In this document: positions 27,824-35,827 of the stretch, in pieces
Layout: each line of letters begins with the position of its first letter
How positions within the stretch are numbered: position 1 is the first letter of the stretch
Assembly (NCBI GenBank): GCA_964477485.1
Contig: CAYZEE010000001.1
Span: forward strand, 1 to 58,903
Length of the DNA stretch: 58,903 bases
Origin: CAYZEE01 sp964477485
GTDB lineage: Bacteria; Patescibacteriota; Microgenomatia; Levybacterales; UBA12049
Direction: 5' to 3'
The notes under the pieces: generated by a model
Seen by the model: the letters and a program-made list of their open reading frames with translations, nothing else
Told to the model about the DNA's origin: nothing
Database searches by the model: none
Position numbers and translations under genes: made by a program

Positions 27824-28281
27824 AAAATAATCAAAAAATTATAATCGGAGCCATTGCTGTTCTTATAATTTTAATAATTGGCGGGGGGGGTTATATTCTT
27901 TCTTCAAAAAAAGCAAAACCCGTAAGCAATATACCCGTTCAGACAGAAGAAGTAATTCCAGCCCTTACTCCAGATTCAATCGGGTTAACCCTTTCGATGT
28001 CTTCGGACAAGAAAAAGGTAATCATGGAAGTTTCAAAAACCGATGATATCGATTCATTGGACTACACACTTTCGTATACTTCAAAAGGAAATGTTCCAAG
28101 AGGAGTTATCGGGCATGTTGACGTTACGACAAAAGGGGAAACTGTTAAGAAAGAAATTATCATGGGAACATGTTCAGATGTTTGCCATTATGATAAGGAC
28201 GTAACTAATATAAAACTGGTTCTTAAGATTACAAAAACAGATGGAAAAGTCTACCAGTCTGAAAAATCCCTCGGACAATAA
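27820..28281 (+). CDS. Small membrane-anchored exported protein
   Basis: The protein has 153 residues. One N-terminal helix (about 6-27) includes a GGGG run encoded by eight consecutive G bases (27883-27890), followed by a Pro/Thr linker and a beta-rich domain with two cysteines (GTCSDVCHYD) that could form a disulfide. I do not recognise a family. It overlaps purF by 4 nt, although the two have no obvious functional link. Confidence 0.65.
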   Translation: MKNNQKIIIGAIAVLIILIIGGGGYILSSKKAKPVSNIPVQTEEVIPALTPDSIGLTLSMSSDKKKVIMEVSKTDDIDSLDYTLSYTSKGNVPRGVIGHVDVTTKGETVKKEIIMGTCSDVCHYDKDVTNIKLVLKITKTDGKVYQSEKSLGQ

Positions 28282-28362
28282 CTTCTAAAATTTTATTCCC
28301 ATCAAATTTCCACATATTGTGTTTTGGGTTGTTAAGATACGCTATTTTGGTCATTTTGCTTC

Positions 28363-28391
28363 TTGACATACCGTGATTAAAGGCCCAAAAT
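28363..28391 (+). promoter_or_regulatory. dcw-cluster promoter upstream of mraZ
   Basis: TTGACA (28363-28368), a 17-nt spacer and CAAAAT (28386-28391, 4 of 6 matches to TATAAT) form the best promoter before mraZ. The expected start point, about 28398, falls in the first full MraZ box, so bound MraZ would block initiation. Confidence 0.6.
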
Positions 28392-28423
28392 GGACTAAAG
28401 TGGGAAAAAGTGGAACAAAGTGG
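28387..28423 (+). promoter_or_regulatory. MraZ operator: AAAGTGG boxes at 10-bp spacing
   Basis: AAAGTGG occurs at 28397-28403, 28407-28413 and 28417-28423, with a degenerate AAAATGG at 28387-28393, all exactly 10 bp apart. This matches the known MraZ-type operators made of short direct repeats (AAAGTG-like boxes in Mollicutes, TGGG-containing repeats in E. coli). It lies just upstream of mraZ, so autoregulation is likely. Confidence 0.8.
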
Positions 28424-28443
28424 GAAATAAAGGAGGCAGGAAT

Positions 28444-28896
28444 ATGCTTATCGGGCAATATGAAGGAAAAATCGATAAAAAAGGAAGAATTGCCTTCCCT
28501 AAGAAATTCAGAGAAATTCTTGGGGATAATCTTATTATAACTTTAGGCTATGAAAACTCGCTCATCGCAGTCTCTGAAGAAAACTGGAAATCGCTCTTGG
28601 AGGGAACAGAAGGAAAGCCATTTATCCAATCCGAAACAAGAGAAACACAAAGATTTCTGCTTGGAGGAGCAAGCAATGTTTCGCTTGATAATAAAGGAAG
28701 GTTTATCTTACCTTCTTACCTACGAGGGTTTGCAAAAATTGAAAACGAGATTGTATTCCTAGGTTTACACAGATACGTTGAAATTTGGAATAAGGAAACA
28801 TGGTTTGAGTATAGGCAGAATCTTGAGAAGAATATAGACAGGATTTCACAAAGACTGGTGGAAAAAGAGGATGGCAAAAGAAAAGGCAATGAATAA
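28444..28896 (+). CDS. mraZ: Transcriptional regulator MraZ
   Basis: The protein has 150 residues, the usual family length. Two MraZ repeats are visible: MLIGQYEGKIDKKGRIAFPKKFRE and later SNVSLDNKGRFILPSYLRGFA, each with the DxKGR motif of the AbrB-like fold. The ATG at 28444 is chosen because AGGAGG (28431-28436) lies at proper spacing and the MLIGxY start is conserved; an upstream in-frame GTG at 28420 lies inside the operator. MraZ rings bind the direct repeats just upstream and regulate the dcw operon. Its end overlaps rsmH. Confidence 0.95.
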   Translation: MLIGQYEGKIDKKGRIAFPKKFREILGDNLIITLGYENSLIAVSEENWKSLLEGTEGKPFIQSETRETQRFLLGGASNVSLDNKGRFILPSYLRGFAKIENEIVFLGLHRYVEIWNKETWFEYRQNLEKNIDRISQRLVEKEDGKRKGNE

Positions 28897-29803
28897 CTAT
28901 CATACGCCTGTACTTTTAAAAGAGATTATTGATCTTTTACAAATTAAAAAAGGCAAAAAATATATCGACGCAACACTCGGGGGCGCAGGACACGGGTTTG
29001 GAATACTCAAACATGGCGGAATATTACTAGGAATTGACTGTGACCAGGAGGCAATAGATTATACAAGCAGAAAATGGAAAATAAAAGCCGGAAATTGGAA
29101 GATTGAGGAAGAAAATTTAGTTTTAGTTCATGGAAATTTTAAGGATATAGATAAAATCGCTCGTTTAAATAATTTTGAAAAAGTCAGCGGAATAATTTTT
29201 GATTTGGGAGTTTCAAGTCATCAATTTGATACTGAACAAAGAGGTTTTAGCTTTCAAAAAGATAATCCGCTGGATATGAGAATGGATAAAGATCTCGCCG
29301 TTAAAGCAGCGGATCTTGTAAATGTTCTTAAGGAGAAGGAGCTATATGCGTTATTTTCTAAACTGGGTGAAGAGCATCGTGCTCGGTCCATTTCTAACGC
29401 TATTGTTAGGGCCCGTAGAGTAGAAGCTATACAATCAACAAGACAGCTTTCAGGAGTTGTTGAGAGAGCATACGGGTTTAGGATGGGCACGATAACTTCA
29501 GCCCAGAAACAAAACATTAATAAAAGAGTTTTTCAGGCACTTAGAATTGCCGTAAATGACGAACTTAATAATTTAAGAGAAGCGCTGCCGAAAGCAATTA
29601 GGCTTTTGGATAAGAACGGAAGAGTCCTGGTTATAAGTTTTCATTCGCTTGAAGATAGAATTGTAAAACAAGATTTTATCGAATTTAAGAATCAGGGTTT
29701 GGGAGAAATTAAAACCAAAAAACCGATAATTCCAGATCAGGAGGAGATAGAGCGAAACAGGAGAAGCAAAAGCGCAAAACTTAGAGTTTTTGAGAAATAT
29801 TAA
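28871..29803 (+). CDS. rsmH: 16S rRNA (cytosine-1402-N4)-methyltransferase
   Basis: The protein has 310 residues. NNYHTPVLLKEII, YIDATLGGAGHGFGIL, GIDCDQEAI, IIFDLGVSSHQFD, GFSFQKDNPLDMRMD, TSAQKQNINKRVFQALRIAVNDEL and ISFHSLEDRIVK are the RsmH/MraW signatures. It methylates C1402 in the ribosomal P site. The start may be the ATG at 28871 or 28889; the latter gives the usual MNNYHTPV N-terminus. About eight extra residues before LVLVHGNF are encoded by GGAAA-phased heptamer-like DNA (29071-29105). Confidence 0.95.
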   Translation: MAKEKAMNNYHTPVLLKEIIDLLQIKKGKKYIDATLGGAGHGFGILKHGGILLGIDCDQEAIDYTSRKWKIKAGNWKIEEENLVLVHGNFKDIDKIARLNNFEKVSGIIFDLGVSSHQFDTEQRGFSFQKDNPLDMRMDKDLAVKAADLVNVLKEKELYALFSKLGEEHRARSISNAIVRARRVEAIQSTRQLSGVVERAYGFRMGTITSAQKQNINKRVFQALRIAVNDELNNLREALPKAIRLLDKNGRVLVISFHSLEDRIVKQDFIEFKNQGLGEIKTKKPIIPDQEEIERNRRSKSAKLRVFEKY

Positions 29804-29814
29804 GAAGATAAAAT

Positions 29815-30099
29815 ATGAAAAGACCCGCAATACTTATAATAATTTCAATTTTTATAATAATTGTCTTATCGATTATAAAGACTGTTGTTGCAAATAGGCT
29901 GTCGATAGCAGGAATTAACCTCGAGCAGATTCAAAATGAATTAAGCTATTACAAAACACAGAATTTGGTTTTGCGCGAAAAACTTCTTACTGCTTCATCT
30001 TTGACGAAGATTGCTTCAGAAGCAGCGCTTTTAGGATTTGTTGAAGGCGGTTCGCAAATTTCCTTGACAAAACCTTTGCCTTTGGCTATAAAACAATGA
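29815..30099 (+). CDS. FtsL/DivIC-like divisome protein
   Basis: The protein has 94 residues. One membrane helix (about 5-25) is followed by a coiled coil (INLEQIQNELSYYKTQNLVLREKL) and a short tail ending in a LGFVEGGSQISL segment. Size, topology and position between rsmH and ftsI are those of FtsL, which bridges FtsB/FtsQ to FtsI and FtsW. Sequence identity in this family is low, so the call rests on topology and gene order. Confidence 0.75.
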   Translation: MKRPAILIIISIFIIIVLSIIKTVVANRLSIAGINLEQIQNELSYYKTQNLVLREKLLTASSLTKIASEAALLGFVEGGSQISLTKPLPLAIKQ

Positions 30100-30142
30100 C
30101 CTTTCGATACAGACTTAGGGTCATGCCGAGTTTTTCGAATTT

Positions 30143-31828
30143 ATGATATGGAGATATCGAATCACTCTTTTTATTCTCGCTCTCGCATTTTTAATTATCA
30201 TTGGCCGACTGTTCTACTGGCAGATTGTAAAAGCACAAGAGCTTTCCCTTTTGGCGCAGTCGCAATATGGCGATACACTTAAGATTGTTCCTCAAAGAGG
30301 AGAAATAAAAACATCAGACGGTTTTCCAATCGCCACAGATAAGATTTCATTTCTTCTTTTTGCAAATCCGAAGGAAATAAGGGACAAAAAAGATACGATT
30401 GAAAAACTACAAAGCGTTACTAATATTGACACTGCTTCCGTAAGCGCTCAACTTTCTCTTGATCGGTTCTGGGTTCCTCTGAAGTCAGATTTAAGTTTTG
30501 AAGAAGAAAAAAATATTGAAAAGCTTAAGCTCTCAGGTATCGGATTTGAAAAACAATATACCCGTTTTTACCCGGAAGCTTCAATGGCTGCCCAACTTTT
30601 AGGGTTTGTCGGAAAAGATGAGGCTGGAGAAGATAAAGGATATTTTGGATTAGAGGGATATTACGACAGACTTCTTCGAGGCAAGACCGGTGAGGCTATA
30701 CAAATTCACGATGCTCAGGGTCGGCCGATTCTTGCAGCAACAACCTACAATACAGGTGCAGTTGATGGAAGCAATCTAATTCTAGGCATTAACAGATCAA
30801 TACAGTTTCTCGTAGAGGAAAAGCTAAAAGAAGGCATAAAGAAGTATGGAGCATCATCAGGCATGATAGGAATTATGGATCCAAAAACCGGCAATATTCT
30901 TGCGATGGCATCTTTCCCCTCATTTTCGCCTGACTCTTATCAAGACTATACGCAAAATCTTTACAAAAATCCTTTTATTTCTAATCTTTACGAACCTGGT
31001 TCGACTTTTAAGCCTCTTGTTATGTCCGCAGCCTTAAACAGCAAACTTGTTAAACCGGAAACAAAATGCCCAATATGCGCAGGACCAGCATCAATAGGAG
31101 GATACGAAATTCATACATGGGACAATAAATATTTTAAAAATGAAGACATGACGGAAATAATTCAACATTCTGATAATGTAGGAATGGTTTACGTTGCCCA
31201 AAGATTAGGAACTCAGCGGATGATTGAATATCTAAACCGCTTTGGTATAGGTAGCGCTACTGGGATTGATCTTCAAGGAGAAACATTTGCTCCATTGCCG
31301 CCATCAAATTTTTGGTATCCTGTAGATTTAGCCACTAAAGGTTTTGGGCAGGGCATTTCGGTAACGCCTATAGAGCTTCTTGACGCGTTCTCTGCGATCG
31401 CAAATAAAGGCGTAAAGATGGAGCCGCATATCGTCTCAGCGGTTCAATCTCCGGACGGAACCATTATTAAAATACCTCCAAAAGTTTTAGATACTCCAAT
31501 AAGCGATGAGACTGCAAAAGTAATGACAGAAATTTTGGTAAATGCAGTAGATAAAGGAGAAGCAGCTTTTGCGCGACTTAAAGGATACAGGATTGCCGGA
31601 AAGACCGGGACTGCGTCAATTCCGATTAAAGGACACTATGATCCTACTCATACTATTGCCTCGTTTATTGGATTTGCTCCGGCTGATGATCCAAAATTTG
31701 CGATGCTTGTAATTTTGGATAGACCAACAGCATCAATCTATGGAGCAGAAACCGCAGCTCCAATATTTTTTGATATCGCCCGCGACCTTCTAATTTATTA
31801 CGGAGTGCCCCTGCAGGAGGGAGATTAA
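30143..31828 (+). CDS. ftsI: Penicillin-binding protein, division transpeptidase FtsI type
   Basis: The protein has 561 residues. An N-terminal membrane helix (about 7-28) and a dimerisation/pedestal domain (ARFYPEASMAAQLLGFVG-like region) precede the transpeptidase. The active-site motifs are STFK with Ser287, SDN with Ser343 and KTG with Lys487, so the enzyme should be active and beta-lactam binding. It cross-links septal peptidoglycan outside the membrane with FtsW. There is no PASTA domain. It follows the ftsL-like gene by 43 nt. Confidence 0.93.
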   Translation: MIWRYRITLFILALAFLIIIGRLFYWQIVKAQELSLLAQSQYGDTLKIVPQRGEIKTSDGFPIATDKISFLLFANPKEIRDKKDTIEKLQSVTNIDTASVSAQLSLDRFWVPLKSDLSFEEEKNIEKLKLSGIGFEKQYTRFYPEASMAAQLLGFVGKDEAGEDKGYFGLEGYYDRLLRGKTGEAIQIHDAQGRPILAATTYNTGAVDGSNLILGINRSIQFLVEEKLKEGIKKYGASSGMIGIMDPKTGNILAMASFPSFSPDSYQDYTQNLYKNPFISNLYEPGSTFKPLVMSAALNSKLVKPETKCPICAGPASIGGYEIHTWDNKYFKNEDMTEIIQHSDNVGMVYVAQRLGTQRMIEYLNRFGIGSATGIDLQGETFAPLPPSNFWYPVDLATKGFGQGISVTPIELLDAFSAIANKGVKMEPHIVSAVQSPDGTIIKIPPKVLDTPISDETAKVMTEILVNAVDKGEAAFARLKGYRIAGKTGTASIPIKGHYDPTHTIASFIGFAPADDPKFAMLVILDRPTASIYGAETAAPIFFDIARDLLIYYGVPLQEGD

Positions 31829-31867
31829 TTAGCCTCATATAATTAGATTTTACGATCTCAAAAGAGG

Positions 31868-31873
31868 TATAAT
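31868..31873 (+). promoter_or_regulatory. -10 box of the murE gene
   Basis: TATAAT lies 7 nt before the ATG of the short murE. No Shine-Dalgarno sequence is visible, so this internal dcw promoter probably makes a leaderless mRNA. Confidence 0.55.
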
Positions 31874-31880
31874 AAAGATT

Positions 31881-33089
31881 ATGTGGCAAGATACAAAGAA
31901 TATTTATCATCTGTTTATTGCCATGCTGGCGAATGTAAGATATGGGTTCTTGTCCAAACATCTAACGGTTATTGGCGTTACCGGCACAGACGGAAAAACA
32001 ACCACGGTTTCACTTATCTACCATATTCTTAAAAGTTCAGGAAAAAGAGTATCTATGATTTCGACATTGGGGGCAGTTATTGACGGACAGAACTATCCTT
32101 TGCCGTTCCATGTTACAACTCCGTCATCTTTTGCTGTTCAAAAGTTTTTGAAAAAAATAATTAAAAACGCAGACTATCTTGTCTTGGAAGTTACCTCTCA
32201 TGCACTGGATCAATACAGAACTTGGGGAATAAATTTTGAAGTAGGTGTTTTGACCAATGCTACCCATGAACATTTGGATTATCATAAAACCTACAAAGAA
32301 TATGTCAAAACAAAATTAAGACTTATTAAAATAGCAAAGACAGGGGTTGTTAACATGGACGATGATTCCTATAACATTATTTTAAATCTTAAATCTAAAA
32401 AAATAGAATCAAAAATTAAGAACCAAAAGTTAATTACTTACGGAATTAGGGAAGATGCAAATATAACTCCAGAAAAATTTACTTTTAAGACCAATCTCTT
32501 GGGAGAGTTTAACAGATATAATATTCTTGCTGCGACCGCAGCTTGCAGGGAGCTTGGCATAAAAGATGAAGATATTAAACAGGTTATTACTTCATTTAAT
32601 CCGCCGCAGGGAAGACAGGAACTTGTGCATGATGGAGAATTTCAGGTAATTATTGATTTCGCGCATACGCCTAATGCTTTTGAAAAAATTCTAAGTACAA
32701 TTAGGCCTGAAACAAAAGGTAATCTTATACATGTTTTTGGAAGCGCAGGGGAAAGAGACGTGACCAAGCGCCCTAAGATGGGAGAGATATCCGGAGAATA
32801 TTCGGATATTATTATTTTGACCTCTGAAGATCCACGCTCTGAATCGGTTTCAAAAATTATTAATGATATAATGTCGGGAATTCAGAATTCTGAATTAAGA
32901 ACCCAAAATGAGACACTTATTGGAATTCCAAATAGACAAGATGCCATAAACAAAGCAATCTCAATGGCAAAAAAAGGAGACGTTGTTCTTATTACCGGCA
33001 AGGCGCATGAAAAATCCATGAATTATGGACATGGCGAAGAACCGTGGGATGAGTATGAAGCGGTAGAGAAAGCTTTGGCATTGAGATAA
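31881..33089 (+). CDS. murE: Short MurE-like Mur ligase
   Basis: The protein has 402 residues, against about 480-500 for standard MurE. The ATP loop GVTGTDGKTTT begins at about residue 32, so most of the N-terminal UDP-binding domain is missing. HVTTPSSFAVQ, LEVTSHALDQYR, TNATHEHLDYH, LGEFNRYNILAA, DFAHTPNAFEKIL and GSAGERDVTKRPKMG are MurE-like. The diamino-acid motif reads SEDPRSE where meso-diaminopimelate enzymes have DNPR, so mDAP is the likelier substrate. A degenerate heptamer tract (32384-32432) encodes a lysine-rich loop. Confidence 0.82.
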   Translation: MWQDTKNIYHLFIAMLANVRYGFLSKHLTVIGVTGTDGKTTTVSLIYHILKSSGKRVSMISTLGAVIDGQNYPLPFHVTTPSSFAVQKFLKKIIKNADYLVLEVTSHALDQYRTWGINFEVGVLTNATHEHLDYHKTYKEYVKTKLRLIKIAKTGVVNMDDDSYNIILNLKSKKIESKIKNQKLITYGIREDANITPEKFTFKTNLLGEFNRYNILAATAACRELGIKDEDIKQVITSFNPPQGRQELVHDGEFQVIIDFAHTPNAFEKILSTIRPETKGNLIHVFGSAGERDVTKRPKMGEISGEYSDIIILTSEDPRSESVSKIINDIMSGIQNSELRTQNETLIGIPNRQDAINKAISMAKKGDVVLITGKAHEKSMNYGHGEEPWDEYEAVEKALALR

Positions 33090-33103
33090 TTAGAAAATAG
33101 CAA

Positions 33104-34516
33104 ATGAAAAAAATTAAGTCGATTCATTTTGTAGGTGTTAAGGGGGTTGGAGTTGCACCACTGGCAGTTATAGCAAAAGAAGCAGGATTTAGCGTTTCAG
33201 GGTCTGATATAGAAGATGAGTTTATTACCGAAGGTTCCTTGGAGAAAGCAAATATTAAGCCTCTTATTGGGTTTTTCAAAGAACACATAAAAAACCCTGA
33301 TCTTGTTGTGACAACAGGAGCGCATGGAGGATTTGAGAATATAGAAGTAGTTGAGGCAAAAAGAAGAGGGATACCTGTTCTTACGCAAGGACAGGCAGTG
33401 GGAGAATTTATGAAAGGAGAAATCCTTGGAAGAAGTTTTTCGGGAGTTTCGGTTGCCGGCTGTCATGGAAAAACTACAACAACAGCGATGCTCGCCACTA
33501 TTTTAAAATACGCAAGTTATGACCCTTCATATGTCGTCGGTACAGGCGAAGTTGCCTGCCTGGGGTCTTGTGGGCATTTAGGAGTTGGTAAGTATTTTAT
33601 CTCGGAAGCAGATGAATACGCCACAGAGCCTAAATTTGACAAAACTCCCAAATTTTTATGGCAACATCCAATACTTACAGTCTTCACGAATATTGAATTT
33701 GACCATCCGGATATTTATGAGTCTATCGATCAAATGAGGAATTATTTTTTATCGTTTGCAAATCAATTACCGGAAAATGGCACTCTTGTCGCATGCGGTG
33801 ATGATGCCCAAATTAAGAAACTCATTCAAGATTACAGAAGAAGCTTAACTACTTTCGGATTTTCGCCCGGTAACGACTTTGTGCTTGAAAAAGTTAGGGC
33901 TTCAGATAGAAAAACTTTTTTTTGGATAAAAAATCATGACATGGCGCTTGGAGAGTTTTCCATTGAAACTCTTGGAGATTTTAATGCCCTTAATGCCCTA
34001 GGAGCAATTGTTGGAGCTTTAGAGCTTGGTTTGCCACTTAATAAAATAAAAAATTCTATATCTCATTTTACCGGGTCAAAAAGAAGGTTTGAATATATTG
34101 GAAAGCTTGCAACGGGAGCTGTCCTCTATGATGACTATGCGCATCATCCAACGGAAATAAGAAAGACCCTTCAGGCGTTTCGTCAGAATTTTAAAAACTC
34201 AAAAATAGTTTGTATTTTCCAACCTCATACATACTCAAGAACAAGAGCATTGTGGAATGATTTCATTTATTCATTTTCAGATGCCAACACTCTTGTTCTA
34301 ACTGATATTTACCCCTCTCTTAGAGAGGTTAAGGATTCTAGTGTTTCTTCTGAACTTTTGGCTGGAAAAATATCAGTTCTTCATAAGGATGTAGTTTTTT
34401 TGCCAAAGCTTTCCGATGTGGTAGAATATATCGAACAAAAAGGCTATGGGCAAGATACGATTGTTGTTACTATGGGAGCAGGAGACGTATACGCGATATG
34501 GAAAAATTTATTATAA
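33104..34516 (+). CDS. murC: UDP-N-acetylmuramate-L-alanine ligase
   Basis: The protein has 470 residues with all three Mur ligase domains. The N-terminal Rossmann motif is HFVGVKGVGVAPLAVIA; the ATP loop is AGCHGKTTTTAML; FISEADEYA, TNIEFDHPDIY and DFNALNALGAI follow; the C-terminal domain has YDDYAHHPTEIRKTL and FQPHTYSRT, which are MurC-specific. It adds L-alanine to UDP-MurNAc in the cytoplasm. The gene lies 14 nt after murE and overlaps murA by 19 nt. Confidence 0.95.
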   Translation: MKKIKSIHFVGVKGVGVAPLAVIAKEAGFSVSGSDIEDEFITEGSLEKANIKPLIGFFKEHIKNPDLVVTTGAHGGFENIEVVEAKRRGIPVLTQGQAVGEFMKGEILGRSFSGVSVAGCHGKTTTTAMLATILKYASYDPSYVVGTGEVACLGSCGHLGVGKYFISEADEYATEPKFDKTPKFLWQHPILTVFTNIEFDHPDIYESIDQMRNYFLSFANQLPENGTLVACGDDAQIKKLIQDYRRSLTTFGFSPGNDFVLEKVRASDRKTFFWIKNHDMALGEFSIETLGDFNALNALGAIVGALELGLPLNKIKNSISHFTGSKRRFEYIGKLATGAVLYDDYAHHPTEIRKTLQAFRQNFKNSKIVCIFQPHTYSRTRALWNDFIYSFSDANTLVLTDIYPSLREVKDSSVSSELLAGKISVLHKDVVFLPKLSDVVEYIEQKGYGQDTIVVTMGAGDVYAIWKNLL

Positions 34517-35826
34517 ACGGGGGTAAAAAATTAAAAGGAGAAGTTTCGGTTTCGGGGTCTAAGAATGTTGCTCTTAAGGCGCTGGTAGCAGCGTGTTTAA
34601 CTGGAGAACCAGTGATTATTGAAAATATTCCTCTGATTTCAGACTTTATGACAATGGTGGAGATTATTAGAGAACTGGGGGGCACTGTAAGAATATATGA
34701 TCATAAGGCGACTGTCGTGGCCGAAAATATAAAGAACACTCAGATTCCTTTGGATAAAGCCGCAAGCGTTCGGACATCAGCGATGTTTTTATCTCCTCTT
34801 TTGGCTCGTAAAGGAAGGGCAATTATCCCAAATCCCGGAGGATGCAGGATTGGCGCACGTCCTATTGACAGGATAGTTTCAGGTCTTAGAAAAATGGGAA
34901 TTAGAGTGAATTACAACAGCAGAGATGGATTTTTCCATATGGATACAAGCGGGATTAAGGGAACTACCTATAGATTCAATAAAAATACTCATACAGGCAC
35001 TGAGACTTTAATCTTAACCGCAGTTTTGGCTCACGGAAGAACTATTCTTGAAAATGCGGCGGCGGAACCCGAAGTGGATGATTTGATAAATTTCCTGAAC
35101 TTAATGGGAGCTAGGGTTAAACGTGGTTCTATGCGTACTATAGTTATCAACGGAGTTTCTAAGCTCCACGGCGCGACATTTAAGATACCGCCTGATAGAA
35201 ATGAAATTGTTACGCTGGCTGTTGCAGCAGTTGTAACAAAAGGAAATATTTTAATAAAAGACATAACAGAAAAAGGGATAGAAGAATTTCTAGAGATGCT
35301 TAACGCCTGTGGAGGAGGATTTAAAAAAGAGAAAAACGGAATCAGATTTTTTTACAAAACTCCTCTTTACGCAACCAGCATTACAACGTCTTTTTATCCT
35401 GGTTTTATGACAGACTGGCAGGGACCCTGGGCTGTTATTGCGACCACTGCTAAGGGTATTTCTGTCATTCATGAAACAGTTTACGAAAATAGGTTTTCAT
35501 ATGTCGAGGAGCTTATAAAAATGGGTGCTAAAATAAAACTGTTTAATCCTAAAATAGATAGTCCTGAAAAAGTTTATAATTTTAATTACCAGGACAATAA
35601 ACCGGAATACAAACATGCTGTCAGAATATATGGTCCTGTCAAACTTCATAATGCGGTTCTGGCAATTTCGGATCTTCGCGCAGGAGCAACGCTCGTTCTT
35701 GCAGCTCTTGTGTCGGATGGAGAAAGCACAATATTTGGCATAGAGCACTTAGATAGGGGCTATGAAAAGTTTGAGAAGAGATTAGAAAAATTAGGGGCAT
35801 CTATAGTAAGAAAGAACGAGGAATAA
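34498..35826 (+). CDS. murA: UDP-N-acetylglucosamine 1-carboxyvinyltransferase
   Basis: The protein has 442 residues of EPSP-synthase fold. GSKNVALKAL carries the Lys/Asn pair of the substrate site, and PGGCRIGARPID carries the active-site Cys at residue 116, the residue attacked by fosfomycin. TETLILTAVLA, AAEPEVDDL, DRNEIVTLAVAA and DWQGPWAVI are also conserved. It makes the first committed peptidoglycan precursor from UDP-GlcNAc and PEP. It is coupled to murC by overlap and followed at once by a GlmU-like gene. Confidence 0.95.
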   Translation: MEKFIINGGKKLKGEVSVSGSKNVALKALVAACLTGEPVIIENIPLISDFMTMVEIIRELGGTVRIYDHKATVVAENIKNTQIPLDKAASVRTSAMFLSPLLARKGRAIIPNPGGCRIGARPIDRIVSGLRKMGIRVNYNSRDGFFHMDTSGIKGTTYRFNKNTHTGTETLILTAVLAHGRTILENAAAEPEVDDLINFLNLMGARVKRGSMRTIVINGVSKLHGATFKIPPDRNEIVTLAVAAVVTKGNILIKDITEKGIEEFLEMLNACGGGFKKEKNGIRFFYKTPLYATSITTSFYPGFMTDWQGPWAVIATTAKGISVIHETVYENRFSYVEELIKMGAKIKLFNPKIDSPEKVYNFNYQDNKPEYKHAVRIYGPVKLHNAVLAISDLRAGATLVLAALVSDGESTIFGIEHLDRGYEKFEKRLEKLGASIVRKNEE

Positions 35827-35827
35827 T

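Noticed and set aside
27883..27890. Eight-G run as a phase-variation switch in the small anchored protein
   Set aside because: It lies in the membrane helix, the frame is intact, and there is no evidence of length variants from a single sequence.
32881..32908. Further heptamer array in murE (TTCAGAA-like units)
   Set aside because: Protein length there is normal for MurE and the units match poorly.
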